Shown: positions 24,147-32,871, counted from the first letter of the stretch. The stretch: 64,000 nucleotides of DNA from Labrenzia sp. DG1229 (GCF_000521215.1 NZ_KI928916.1:134258-198257), one strand, 5' to 3'. Program-made: numbers and translations. The notes: generated by a model not told the origin, from the letters alone.

Positions 24147-25010
24147 ATGGAATGGATCAACGCAATCGTTCAAGGGGTCCTTCTTGGCGGTCTGTACGCG
24201 CTGTTCGCAGCAGGGCTGTCCCTGATTTTCGGTGTCATGCGCCTGGTCAATATCGCCCACGGCGATTTCATTGTCCTGGCTGCGTTCCTGGCCCTGTCGA
24301 CCACCACTGCGCTCGGTGTTAACCCGCTTCTGACGCTTGTCATTGTTGTGCCGGTCATGGCGGTCATCGGATATGTTCTGCAACGCGGAGTCCTCAACCA
24401 GACCCTGGGCGATGACATTCTGCCGCCACTGCTGGTGACTTTCGGCCTGTCCGTGATCATTCAGAACGGACTACTCGAAATCTACAGCGCTGACCCTCAA
24501 AAAATGAACGCAGGCGCAATTGAAACCGCCAGCCTTGCGCTTCCGGGGAACCTGAACGTCGGAGTACTGCCCCTTGTCATGTTTGGCGTGTCGGTCGCGG
24601 TGATTGCGGGTCTGCAGTGGGTCTTTTATCGCTCAGCGCTCGGACGGGCCTTCCGTGCCGTCTCCGACAAGCAGGACATCGCTCAGCTGATGGGATTGAA
24701 CAAGGCTCACGTTTTTGGTCTTGCCATGGCGCTTTCGCTCGCGGTTGTCGGCATTGCCGGTGTCTTTCTCGGCATTCGCACCAGTTTCGATCCTTCGATC
24801 GGGCCAGGCCGTCTGATCTTTGGCTTTGAAGCGGTCATCATCGGCGGTCTCGGCAACCTTTGGGGCACCATGATCGGTGGCATCATCCTTGGTGTCAGCC
24901 AGAATATCGGCGCCCAGATCAACCCGGGTTGGCAACTCCTCGCCGGCCATATCGCCTTCCTGATCGTACTCGCGGTGAAACCGCGCGGCCTGTTTCCACG
25001 GATCGACTGA
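24147..25010 (+). CDS. Liv-type ABC transporter permease (LivH-like)
   Basis: 287 aa membrane protein with about eight hydrophobic segments. It opens with the LivH pattern NAIVQGVLLGGLYALFAAGLSLIFGVMRLVNIAHGDFIVL and carries the cytoplasmic coupling region GRAFRAVSDKQDIAQLMGLN plus the C-terminal GGLGNLWGTMIGGIILGVSQ. The stop overlaps the LivM-like gene (TGATG). The complete set of five transporter genes shows an intact importer. Confidence 0.93.
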   Translation: MEWINAIVQGVLLGGLYALFAAGLSLIFGVMRLVNIAHGDFIVLAAFLALSTTTALGVNPLLTLVIVVPVMAVIGYVLQRGVLNQTLGDDILPPLLVTFGLSVIIQNGLLEIYSADPQKMNAGAIETASLALPGNLNVGVLPLVMFGVSVAVIAGLQWVFYRSALGRAFRAVSDKQDIAQLMGLNKAHVFGLAMALSLAVVGIAGVFLGIRTSFDPSIGPGRLIFGFEAVIIGGLGNLWGTMIGGIILGVSQNIGAQINPGWQLLAGHIAFLIVLAVKPRGLFPRID

Positions 25011-26032
25011 TGACCTCAGCAAATTACACGATATCGAGATCATCTCCCGCAAGCCGCTTCGCAGCGGGGGTAGGCATTCTGGTGCTGGCCGCGCTGATTG
25101 CGGCTCCCTGGTGGGCCGGTCGGGCGGATATGCGCCTGTTGAGCGAGATCTTTCTCTACCTGTCCCTCGCCTGCCTTTGGAACCTGCTCGCGGGATACGC
25201 CGGGCTCGTTTCGGTCGGACAGCAGGCGTTTGTGGGTTTCGGTGGCTATATGCTCTTCGCGCTGGCGATGTTCGCCGGACTGTCTCCGCTCGTTGCAATC
25301 CCGATCGCGGGTCTGCTCGGCGCGCTTGTTGCCATTCCCGTCGCGGTCCTGATATTCCGATTGCGCGGCGCTTATTTCGCGATCGGCACCTGGGTGATTG
25401 CGGAGGTATTTCGGTTGAGTTTCGCGCAGGTTTCCGCCCTTGGTGGAGGATCCGGCACAAGCCTTCCAGTGGCGATCGTCCGCTCCATGGCATCCAGCCG
25501 CTCCATGCGCGAAGCAACGACCTACTGGTTGGCGCTGGGCATGGCCGCAATCGTGATCGCCGTCATCTACCTGCTCCTGCGTTCCCGCAACGGCCTGGCT
25601 CTGACCGCCATCCGGGACAGCGAGGTCGCTTCAAACAGCTTCGGCATCGACATCTGGCGTCACAAGTTTTTTGTTTACGTCATCGCCGCCGGTCTGACAG
25701 CTTCGACGGGAGCGCTGATTTTTCTGCAGAAACTGCGCATCTCGCCCGACGCCGCGTTCAGCGTAAATGACTGGACGGCGTTCGTAATTTTCATAGTCGT
25801 CATCGGCGGCATCGGCACGCTCGAAGGTCCGATTATCGGCGTTATCGTGTTTTTTCTCCTCCGCGAGACGCTTGCAGACCTGGGCACCACCTATCTCCTG
25901 ATCCTGGGACTGGTTGCCATTGTTGTCATGCTGAAGGCACCAAGAGGCATTTGGGGCTTCGTCAAGGACAGGACCGGCATTGAATTGTTCCCGCTCTCAC
26001 GTCGAGTTGTTGAAGAAAAATCGGACAGTTAG
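25010..26032 (+). CDS. Liv-type ABC transporter permease (LivM-like)
   Basis: 340 aa membrane protein from ATG 25010. LivM features: LLSEIFLYLSLACLWNLLAGYAGLVSVGQQAFVGFGGY near the start, RLRGAYFAIGTWVIAEVFRL, and the coupling segment NGLALTAIRDSEVASNSFGIDIWRHK. About ten hydrophobic stretches. It completes the importer before the BKACE gene, which follows after nine bases. Confidence 0.93.
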   Translation: MTSANYTISRSSPASRFAAGVGILVLAALIAAPWWAGRADMRLLSEIFLYLSLACLWNLLAGYAGLVSVGQQAFVGFGGYMLFALAMFAGLSPLVAIPIAGLLGALVAIPVAVLIFRLRGAYFAIGTWVIAEVFRLSFAQVSALGGGSGTSLPVAIVRSMASSRSMREATTYWLALGMAAIVIAVIYLLLRSRNGLALTAIRDSEVASNSFGIDIWRHKFFVYVIAAGLTASTGALIFLQKLRISPDAAFSVNDWTAFVIFIVVIGGIGTLEGPIIGVIVFFLLRETLADLGTTYLLILGLVAIVVMLKAPRGIWGFVKDRTGIELFPLSRRVVEEKSDS

Positions 26033-26041
26033 GAAGCGAAG

Positions 26042-26980
26042 ATGGCCCGCAAACGGAAAAAGACAATCATCACCTGCGCCATCACCGGCGCCATCCACAC
26101 ACCGACAATGTCGGAAGCGCTTCCCTTTACCGCGGAAGACATCGCCGATCAGGCAATCGCGGCGGCCCAGGCCGGTGCCTCCATCCTGCATTTGCATGCG
26201 CGCAATCCCGAAAACGGATCAGTCTCAATCGCACCGGATCACTTCAAGGCGTTCCTGCCGGTGATCAAGCAGGCAACGGACGCGGTAGTGAATGTCTCGA
26301 CCGGCGGCAGCCTGGTGAACACCATGGAAGAGCGGATCGCACCTGCCAAATGGGCATCACCTGAAATGTGTTCGCTCAACATGGGGTCGATGAATTTCTC
26401 GTTCCATCCGATCGCGGACAGGATCAAGGAATTCAGATACGACTGGGAAGAAACCTATATCCGCAACTCCGAGGGCTACATCTTCAGGAACACGTTCGCG
26501 GACATCCGCTACGTCGCCAACGAACTTGGCGGAACGCATGGCGTGAAATTCGAACATGAGTGTTACGACGTTGGACATCTCTACAATCTGAAATTCTGTA
26601 TGGATGCCGGACTGTTCAAGGCACCGGTCTTCATTCAGTTCATATTTGGCATTCTGGGAGGTATCGGACCTGACATCGAAAATCTCATCTTCATGAAGCG
26701 CACGGCAGACCGGTTGTTCGGTGACGACTATCAATGGTCCGTTCTTGGTGCGGGTGGTGCGCAGATGCCCTTCGCGACCACCGCGAGCCAGATGGGTGGC
26801 AACTTGCGGGTAGGCCTGGAAGACAGTCTCATGATCGCACGAGGCCAACTGGCCAAGTCCAATGCCGAGCAGGTCACAAAGATCAGGCGCATCGTGGAAG
26901 ATCTTGGCTGCGAAGTCGCGACCCCGGACGAGGCACGAGAGATGCTGGATCTGAAAGGCGGAGACCGCGTCGCGTTTTGA
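26042..26980 (+). CDS. BKACE (beta-keto acid cleavage enzyme, DUF849 family)
   Basis: 312 aa zinc-dependent TIM-barrel enzyme. The HxH metal motif is in SILHLHARNP, preceded by the family start IITCAITGAIHTPTMS, with EMCSLNMGSMNF and VKFEHECYD also conserved. BKACE proteins condense a beta-keto acid with acetyl-CoA, releasing acetoacetate and the CoA ester of the remaining fragment (the 3-keto-5-aminohexanoate cleavage reaction is the prototype; dehydrocarnitine cleavage is another). With the 3HCDH-like enzyme it suggests conversion of a beta-hydroxy acid to an acyl-CoA in two steps. The subgroup substrate cannot be assigned by eye. Confidence 0.9.
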   Translation: MARKRKKTIITCAITGAIHTPTMSEALPFTAEDIADQAIAAAQAGASILHLHARNPENGSVSIAPDHFKAFLPVIKQATDAVVNVSTGGSLVNTMEERIAPAKWASPEMCSLNMGSMNFSFHPIADRIKEFRYDWEETYIRNSEGYIFRNTFADIRYVANELGGTHGVKFEHECYDVGHLYNLKFCMDAGLFKAPVFIQFIFGILGGIGPDIENLIFMKRTADRLFGDDYQWSVLGAGGAQMPFATTASQMGGNLRVGLEDSLMIARGQLAKSNAEQVTKIRRIVEDLGCEVATPDEAREMLDLKGGDRVAF

Positions 26981-27006
26981 TATCGCAGCGGAAGGAGAAA
27001 AAGCAA

Positions 27007-27819
27007 ATGCCGGAGATCGAACCAAAGGAACGGTATCTCAAGGACCTTGAAGGCATGCACTTATGGCATGCCCCGATGTCGAGCTGCTCACAGAGGGTCC
27101 GCATCGTGCTCGCGGAGACGGGCAAGGACTACACCAGCCATCTGATCGACCTGGCCGGAGACGAGCATGCGTCACCCGAATACCAGGCGATACACCCAAA
27201 GGGACTGGTCCCGGCCTTTGTCGACGACGGGCGGCTCTTCATCGAGAGCGTCGACATCATCCAGAGGATCGCCCAGCCCGGCTCCGATCTTGCCAATTCC
27301 ACTTCGCAGGACCTTTTGCAGTTGGCCGACAAGGCCCAGGTCGATCTGAAACTGCTGACGTTTGAATTTCTGTTCAAGGGCGTTGAACGCAGTTCGAAGG
27401 AAAGTTTCGATGCCTTCCAGGAAAACCATCAGAATGAGTGGCTCAAGCAGTTTCGCCGGGACTACAAGGCAGGATTCGAAACATCCCGCATCGATGCAGC
27501 GGTGACGCGGACCGACGAAGCTTTCAGGATACTGGACGATCGGCTCTCGGATGGCAGGCCGTTTCTGGCAGGTGACACTTTTTCATTGGCCGACGTCGCC
27601 TGGATGCCGAATGTCCACCGGTTCAGCCTCATGGACTGGCCCTTCGAGCAGGTACCGAATTTACAATCATGGTTTCGCAGGGTTGCCGGCCGTCCGAGCT
27701 ACAAAAAAGCGCTCCTCGACTGGCAGAATGAAAAAGTGGCCGGAGCATTTGCGGAATACTCGGGCGAGCGCCGGATCAACGGAACAGACATCCGGGCATT
27801 TGGCAGCTTGAGCGACTGA
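27007..27819 (+). CDS. Glutathione S-transferase family protein (beta-etherase-like)
   Basis: 270 aa, longer than a typical 200-220-aa GST. The thioredoxin-like N-terminal domain has the catalytic-loop region WHAPMSSCSQRVRIVLAE and the glutathione-binding HPKGLVPAFVDDGRLFIESVDII. The helical C-terminal domain ends FLAGDTFSLADVAWMPNVHRF. The Ser/Cys-rich active site and length recall LigE/LigF-type beta-etherases or related lyases rather than detoxifying GSTs. Last gene of the operon; the terminal position leaves open whether it acts in the main pathway or on a by-product. RBS GAAGGAG. Confidence 0.88.
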   Translation: MPEIEPKERYLKDLEGMHLWHAPMSSCSQRVRIVLAETGKDYTSHLIDLAGDEHASPEYQAIHPKGLVPAFVDDGRLFIESVDIIQRIAQPGSDLANSTSQDLLQLADKAQVDLKLLTFEFLFKGVERSSKESFDAFQENHQNEWLKQFRRDYKAGFETSRIDAAVTRTDEAFRILDDRLSDGRPFLAGDTFSLADVAWMPNVHRFSLMDWPFEQVPNLQSWFRRVAGRPSYKKALLDWQNEKVAGAFAEYSGERRINGTDIRAFGSLSD

Positions 27820-27868
27820 TGACGGCCGCTCAAGCCTTGATATGGCTATGGCAAATCGAGTGGAAAAC

Positions 27869-28348
27869 CTAGGCCGCCAATGCCTGACGCGCCCGGGAAA
27901 GACGACTTTTCACGGTCCCGACAGCGACACCCATCTGGTTTGCGATCTGATCATGGGACAGGCCGGAGAACACGCACAGCTCTAGAACATCCCGTTCCTC
28001 AGGTCTAAGACCCTCGATGCTCCTGGCGACATCGCCCAGTTCGACATATTTTTCCTGTGCCGGTGCAAACGAGGCTTGCTCGTACCACTCCTCTATCGGG
28101 ACGTGATGTCCCCGGCGTTCTGTCTTTCGGTATTCGTCGAGTTGCGCATTGCGGACTATGGCAAACAGCCAGCTCCGCAACTTTGTGCCGTGAACAAATT
28201 GGTGCCGGTTGCGCAATGCGCGTTCAAGCGCCGTTTGCATCAGGTCGTCGGCACCTTCCGTCGTGCCGGCAATCGATCGTGCGAACCGCCAAAGATGTGG
28301 AATTTCCGACTGCAGGTCCTGTGTGAAACTGTTTTCCATCCGGGTCAT
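27869..28348 (-). CDS. ECF-type RNA polymerase sigma factor
   Basis: 159 aa from the ATG following GGGAGGGCGAG; a longer in-frame start at 28384 exists. Sigma region 2 (IPHLWRFARSIAGTTEGADDLMQTALERALRNRHQF, then LRSWLFAIVRNAQLDEYRK) and region 4 (LRPEERDVLELCVFSGLSHDQIANQMGVAVGTVKSRLSRAR) are complete, with a short acidic linker between. The region 2 pattern is close to alphaproteobacterial EcfG (ECF15-like) factors, but no phyR/nepR or anti-sigma gene adjoins it, so regulation is not evident. An EcfG-type promoter drives the next gene to the right. Confidence 0.9.
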   Translation of the reverse strand: MTRMENSFTQDLQSEIPHLWRFARSIAGTTEGADDLMQTALERALRNRHQFVHGTKLRSWLFAIVRNAQLDEYRKTERRGHHVPIEEWYEQASFAPAQEKYVELGDVARSIEGLRPEERDVLELCVFSGLSHDQIANQMGVAVGTVKSRLSRARQALAA

Positions 28349-28384
28349 CTCGCCCTCCCTTGAGGCTGCTTGGGTGACCCGCAT

Positions 28385-28863
28385 GTAATGTTTACTGTCA
28401 AACTATTTTATGGGCCTCAAAGCAAGTTCATCACGAGTTGATAGTCAGTAGAAAAAACCACGATCACATAAGTGTTTACAGGTTTGTTACTTGAAGTGAA
28501 CAAGAAAAATCCAAAATTTCTAACACCCGGTTTTGACTGAAGAAAATTTGCAATCGCAGGCCCCGCCGCATTCCCCGGGCAGCACACTTCAACGAATTCA
28601 CCCAATTCAGTTATCGAAAATCTGCTCATCAAGTGAAATGTGAAGAGTGACATAGATCACATAAATAAAAAATTGGATATTTCTGTAAAAAAATCAGAAA
28701 TTCTACGTCCCTAGTGAGATTATATAATAAAGCATCCACTTTTTTTAAAAAATTCGGAACCTATTACGATCCAGCACGTTCTTATGTTGTAAGCGCAATG
28801 CAGGCACCGGGTATACGGAAAGGCATCGCGATTACCGAATTCAATTCAAACAGGAGTTTAACC
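28385..28863. other. 479-bp intergenic region between sigma factor and secreted protein
   Basis: AT-rich spacer between the divergent sigma-factor and small-secreted-protein genes. It contains the EcfG-type promoter described separately. A 78-codon minus-strand frame (28417-28653) has no ribosome site or protein-like composition, and I do not consider it a gene. Confidence 0.6.
28756..28780 (+). promoter_or_regulatory. EcfG-type (general stress response) promoter
   Basis: GGAAC (28756-28760), 16-base spacer, CGTT (28777-28780), an exact match to the alphaproteobacterial general-stress consensus GGAAC-N16/17-CGTT. Transcription would begin near 28787, giving a leader of about 75 bases to the secreted-protein gene at 28864. 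Confidence 0.7.
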
Positions 28864-29184
28864 ATGCGCACTCAAAAGAAACTGATCACTTCCCTTCTGG
28901 CCGCAGTCTTTGTTTCCGGCGCTTTTGTCGGTGCGGCGAACGCGATTGATCTCGGCGGTATTTACGGCGACTCCAATGGTGATGAGCCGGTGTTTTTCAC
29001 CAACAGCCAGCGCAGCGTCAACAGCAGCCAGCTTCGCGCACCATCCAGAAAAGGCAATCGCGCTGATGCAGGTGTTTTCGCAGACTATGCAGACCAGGCC
29101 TATGGCGACTTGAACGGCAACACGCCGGTTTCCGTCCGCCGTTTGCAGGCTGACAATGCACGGGCTCTTAGCGCACGTAACTAG
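28864..29184 (+). CDS. Small secreted protein of unknown function, stress-promoter driven
   Basis: 106 aa from ATG 28864 (CAGGAG upstream). Clear Sec signal peptide MRTQKKLITSLLAAVFVSGAF...GAANA, with cleavage after ANA near residue 26. The mature ~80 residues contain two versions of an acidic motif, YGDSNGDEPVFF and YGDLNGNTPVSV, an internal repeat of the form YGD.NG..PV that could bind a divalent cation. Cys-free, polar and soluble. No family recognised. The EcfG-type promoter and following terminator make it a stand-alone, stress-induced periplasmic or exported protein. Confidence 0.75.
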   Translation: MRTQKKLITSLLAAVFVSGAFVGAANAIDLGGIYGDSNGDEPVFFTNSQRSVNSSQLRAPSRKGNRADAGVFADYADQAYGDLNGNTPVSVRRLQADNARALSARN

Positions 29185-29283
29185 GTCGATCGTATGAGGA
29201 CAAGAAAAGGATCCTCTGACAGAGGCAGCATTTAAGGCCGCCGAGCAAACAGGAAAGTTCCTCGCTGGAGGGATTGTTCACAA

Positions 29284-29320
29284 GAAAGGGCCACGCTATC
29301 TGCGTGGCCTTTCTGTTTTC
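29284..29320 (+). terminator. Rho-independent terminator of the secreted-protein gene
   Basis: GGCCACGC-TATCT-GCGTGGCC stem-loop flanked by GAAA and CTTTCTGTTTT, about 100 bases after the stop codon at 29184. Confidence 0.85.
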
Positions 29321-29640
29321 ATAAATGCAATCTGCGACTTACCAACGGATTTGACCCAAAACAAAATCAGGTAACGAGCCGGAGCGGTCTCCTGGCTTCC
29401 CCGTCGCCATGAGGAACACGATTGCACACGGCATGGCGAAAACATTTCGCTCTCCTCCGGATTTTTCTTTTTCAGCGCTCTGTGGCATCGGATAAGCTTG
29501 ACGGTGTACCAAATTTCCTGCCGTCCGCTTCTTACAACTGGACAAAGCAAACCAAACCAATTCAACTCCCCACTTGAGTTCACTTCCTGCTGAACCCGGT
29601 TTGTTTGAATGTTGCAATTGACTTGAAGGACACGAGTATC
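29321..29640. other. Intergenic region before the VOC protein
   Basis: 320 bases between the terminator and the VOC gene start. I see no open frame with protein-like composition; a long-range CCGGAG...CTCCGG complementarity (around 29380/29455) is present but not interpretable. The promoter of the VOC gene presumably lies here. Confidence 0.4.
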
Positions 29641-30897
29641 ATGGATGCGACCCCGTTTGATTACTCCGATTACCAACCTAAAGGCGACAAGCAAAACTCT
29701 GATTTTTTTGAGGAGTATTTGCCGAAGATTTATGCGCGCCGGAAAGAATCAGGCGTGAATGACCTTGTCGGCCAGATGAAGGCGGTCGTCATTCAGGTCG
29801 AGGCGGGAGACGGCGTTGCGACGATGGCTGAACTGCACCGGATGACGCCGAACCGCTATCATTCCAGCTATGTCTCCGGCACGCATAAATTCCATTTACT
29901 GCACAACCGGCCCGAGTTTCCGGCGGTCATTCTGATGGAACCGCTTTCCGACGCTTATGAAGATTATATCAAGCGTCTCAACGTGCTTTATCCATCATCG
30001 CGGACCAAGCCCAACACGCGTTACGTCGGTGAAGTGTTCCATTGTCCGGATACCGCAACACTCTGCAAAACCCTGGAAGCCCAGAGCATCCGCTTCGAGT
30101 ATCCCGGCGAAACTGAAAATGATTTTTATACTTCAAAGGGTGTTCTGTTCTCCCTGCCCTCGGACTTCACTGGCAACCGGATCGGCTACAGCAATTGCGA
30201 TTTCAACGATCCTGAAAGCATGGGGCTGGGTGAGCGGCTTGAACTGACCGACGAAGAAAAGGCATCCCTTCAGGAAGGCATCTCGTTCGCCGAGGAACAC
30301 GGACTGAACAAACTGATGCTCGGCTACGACCACATGGCAACACGTATACTTGCCGGCGAACGCGAAGACGCGATCCTGGAGTTCCAGACAATGGTTCCGT
30401 ATTACTTCTGGGGCGCTTACAACATTTCCGACATGAACTCATCAACCAACGTGAACCGCTGCCCGATCGTGAGCGACGACAAGCAGTCTCCGGCCAAGGT
30501 GTTCACTGCCAACAACACTCCTTCTTTCGTCAATTCCTTCGAAAACCTGCCAATGCCGACGGAAAATTTTGTCCGAAATTTCGGCCGCAGAATGCATCAC
30601 ATGGCAGTTGAAATCCTGGATGGCGACCACCCGTCGAACCAGAAAAACGTCGACTACGTCGTTGGCATCCTTGGCCAGCAAGGTGTTCCATTCCTTGCGC
30701 ATGTGGTTGGCGAATGCAAAGATTCACCCGATCTGAAGCAGATCTTCTCCAAGCACTCGCCACATACGCTGCTGATCACCGAATACATTGAACGCTGCAA
30801 GGCCTTTGACGGATTTTTCACCAAGTCGAATGTAGCTGCACTGACCGCTGCCGCTGGCAGGGACGAGCGCTACCAGCACGGTCACGTCTTTGACTGA
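29641..30897 (+). CDS. Vicinal-oxygen-chelate protein, HPPD-like dioxygenase
   Basis: 418 aa from ATG 29641 (AAGGA ten bases upstream); a start at 29605 lacks a ribosome site. The C-terminal half has a VOC/HPPD-like layout with three likely metal ligands: His in LGYDHMATRIL, His in MHHMAVEIL, and Glu in LLITEYIER, followed by FDGFFTKSNVAALT. This corresponds to the His-His-Glu iron site and the C-terminal F..GNF-type segment of 4-hydroxyphenylpyruvate dioxygenase. The N-terminal half (ELHRMTPNRYHSSYVSGTHKFHLL...) is unlike canonical HPPD. Monocistronic. The substrate is unknown; I regard it as an uncharacterised HPPD relative rather than HPPD itself. Confidence 0.6.
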   Translation: MDATPFDYSDYQPKGDKQNSDFFEEYLPKIYARRKESGVNDLVGQMKAVVIQVEAGDGVATMAELHRMTPNRYHSSYVSGTHKFHLLHNRPEFPAVILMEPLSDAYEDYIKRLNVLYPSSRTKPNTRYVGEVFHCPDTATLCKTLEAQSIRFEYPGETENDFYTSKGVLFSLPSDFTGNRIGYSNCDFNDPESMGLGERLELTDEEKASLQEGISFAEEHGLNKLMLGYDHMATRILAGEREDAILEFQTMVPYYFWGAYNISDMNSSTNVNRCPIVSDDKQSPAKVFTANNTPSFVNSFENLPMPTENFVRNFGRRMHHMAVEILDGDHPSNQKNVDYVVGILGQQGVPFLAHVVGECKDSPDLKQIFSKHSPHTLLITEYIERCKAFDGFFTKSNVAALTAAAGRDERYQHGHVFD

Positions 30898-30917
30898 CAA
30901 AGCTGCAGTTCGCGAGG

Positions 30918-30937
30918 CCGGCTGCCACGTCAGCCGG
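30918..30937. terminator. Stem-loop between convergent genes
   Basis: CCGGCTG-CCACGT-CAGCCGG, a 7-bp perfect stem lying exactly between the VOC stop (30897) and the exonuclease stop (30938). Without a T-run on either side it is a weak or Rho-assisted terminator at best. Confidence 0.4.
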
Positions 30938-32353
30938 TCAGTTGAGGTCTTTCAACAGCCTGCCGTGTTTGCGGGTCTGCTGAATGACATCGCCGAAAGT
31001 CCGGAAGCCGCGGGACGACAGGATCGGCAGCATTTTGCAAAGTGCTTCGGCGGTCGCCTGGGCATCACCGAGTGCGGTGTGCCGGAGATCAGGTGCAATT
31101 GTAACATCGAGACGTTTGCATACGGCATCCAGCGAGTGTTCTTCCGTGTCGCCGAACAGCACGGCGGACAGGAGAACCGTATCCAGCATGGGATGATCCC
31201 AGTTTAGTCCGCATATCCTGCCGTGACGTTTCAGGAACGCCATATCGAACGGCGCATTGTGTGCAACCATCACACAGTCACGGGCAAACCCGTGAAATTT
31301 TGTCACGGCGGTGCCGGCGTCGGGCGCATCGGCGACCATGGCGTCCGTTATGCGATGAACTTTCGTGGATGCAGGCGGTATGCTCCGTCCGGGATTGACG
31401 AGTTGATCCACCTTCTCCCCAGGAACGATCCTGCCTTTGACGACACGAACAGCTCCAATCTGGACGATTTCGTCCTTGTTGGGCATCAGGCCAGTGGTTT
31501 CCGTGTCGAACACGACAAAATTCAACTCCTGCAACGGCCTGTCTTCAATTGCATGCTCCGTTTCGTGCTCGGTAAGGTCGAAATCGTAAATCAGCGGACG
31601 CTCCGCATCCGGTGAAATCCTTGCCTTTGCCCCATCCACCAGGATCATGTAGCCGGGCACCTGTTTGAGCTTCTTCAGGCGGACCTCAAATCGCAGATTT
31701 CCCTGGCTGCATTTGACCTGGGCAAGAGCCTCGGTGCGGCCTTCCGACAGTTTTTCCTGAGCGGAACTCAATTCGGTTTCGTCAAAATAGTCGAAGACGG
31801 ATGCACTGAGGCGCGGGACATGCACCTGACCCAGAACATCTGCCGCCTGCCCGTCATAGAGCATGATCCTGTGGTTGGGACTGACCAGAATGATTGCAAC
31901 CGGAATCTCGGTCAAAAGCATGGCAAGATGCGCTTTTTCAGCCATCAGACGCGCTGTCTGAATAGCAACCTCATCATCGGTTTCGGCCGATGCCCTGGAA
32001 AGTTTCCCCGTCACGGCCTGGATCGCAGGTCCCAGGTCGCCAAGAAAACGGGACCCGTGCAAATCGACCAGCGCATCGACACCGGCATGCGCACGCGTTC
32101 TGATCGAGGCAGCAAGACGATCGATCGGCTTGGCGACATTTTCGTCGAAAAGCAGCCAGATCGTGGTCGTCACGGCCAGGATGGCAAACACCGAGAGGAA
32201 ACCCGAAATCAGAAAGGCGGACGTGGCCCCACCTTGGTCCAGCCGGTTGAATGCGAAATAGTGCGACAGGCCGACCATGACCGAGCAAACCGCCGCAGAA
32301 CCAAAGAACAGCAGAAAGGTGCGCAAGCGCAGGCTGAACGACGTCAACATCAT
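30938..32353 (-). CDS. Membrane-anchored DnaQ-like 3'-5' exonuclease with PAS-like domain
   Basis: 471 aa. Two transmembrane segments (about 12-32 and 45-68), a HAMP-like linker (75-125), a PAS-like region (145-240: IPVAIILVSPNHRIMLYDGQAADVLG) and a C-terminal DEDDh exonuclease (275-465). The exonuclease acids are FDTETTG (Asp283, Glu285), HNAPFDMAFL, and HTALGDAQ with the catalytic His. Epsilon-type exonucleases proofread or degrade DNA/RNA; a membrane sensor-like version is found beside the ActP/DUF4212/DUF294 group in many proteobacteria. Start overlaps the stop of the gene upstream (ATGA). Its role is probably regulatory, perhaps nucleotide signalling, but unproven. Confidence 0.85.
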   Translation of the reverse strand: MMLTSFSLRLRTFLLFFGSAAVCSVMVGLSHYFAFNRLDQGGATSAFLISGFLSVFAILAVTTTIWLLFDENVAKPIDRLAASIRTRAHAGVDALVDLHGSRFLGDLGPAIQAVTGKLSRASAETDDEVAIQTARLMAEKAHLAMLLTEIPVAIILVSPNHRIMLYDGQAADVLGQVHVPRLSASVFDYFDETELSSAQEKLSEGRTEALAQVKCSQGNLRFEVRLKKLKQVPGYMILVDGAKARISPDAERPLIYDFDLTEHETEHAIEDRPLQELNFVVFDTETTGLMPNKDEIVQIGAVRVVKGRIVPGEKVDQLVNPGRSIPPASTKVHRITDAMVADAPDAGTAVTKFHGFARDCVMVAHNAPFDMAFLKRHGRICGLNWDHPMLDTVLLSAVLFGDTEEHSLDAVCKRLDVTIAPDLRHTALGDAQATAEALCKMLPILSSRGFRTFGDVIQQTRKHGRLLKDLN

Positions 32354-32871
32354 TCCCCTCCGCAGATTGTTGAAACGATCGGATCGTCGGCAGGTACATG
32401 GATCCAGTCAGCCCCGGAAACAACACCGCCTTCTTCGAAAGAAATCGCATCGCTCAGTGCGGCGCGCCGATTGCGAGTGCAGTCGGCAAGAACGGCAAGT
32501 TTGTTCACCGGCGCCCATCGACCGAAGAAATAGGTATCGGCAATCCTTTCATCCGGCCGCTCCGGATGGGTACGAATGGTTTCGACATCGATGGCGACAA
32601 ACCGCTCTACAAAAGGCTGGATATAGGTCCAGGGTCTGTAGACGGCCCTGCTTTCAATCGTCTGCGCAATGACGAAGCCTTCCGGCAGGGTTTCTTTGGT
32701 TCGGGAAAACCATCCATATTCATTTGCGACAGTGGTCACGATCATCGCTATCCCGGCCGCCACTGGCGCAAACCAGCGCGGCAAACGTCCGCCGAGCACC
32801 CTGTTCACCAGCATGACGACACCAGCGGCCGCGATACCGGCCACAAAGGCTGCAATCAACTCGACAAACAT
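32350..32871 (-). CDS. Small membrane protein of the ActP/DUF294 cluster
   Basis: 173 aa with two N-terminal transmembrane segments (FVELIAAFVAGIAAAGVVMLV and WFAPVAAGIAMIVTTVA) followed by a soluble ~110-residue domain containing two Cys residues (LADCTRN, STICGGE). No family recognised. GGGAGG precedes ATG 32871, and the gene overlaps the exonuclease gene by four bases, so the two are co-translated. The context suggests a partner of the membrane exonuclease. Confidence 0.75.
   Translation of the reverse strand: MFVELIAAFVAGIAAAGVVMLVNRVLGGRLPRWFAPVAAGIAMIVTTVANEYGWFSRTKETLPEGFVIAQTIESRAVYRPWTYIQPFVERFVAIDVETIRTHPERPDERIADTYFFGRWAPVNKLAVLADCTRNRRAALSDAISFEEGGVVSGADWIHVPADDPIVSTICGGE

Noticed and set aside
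28417..28653. 78-codon minus-strand frame upstream of the sigma factor
   Set aside because: No ribosome site, low-quality composition in an AT-rich spacer.
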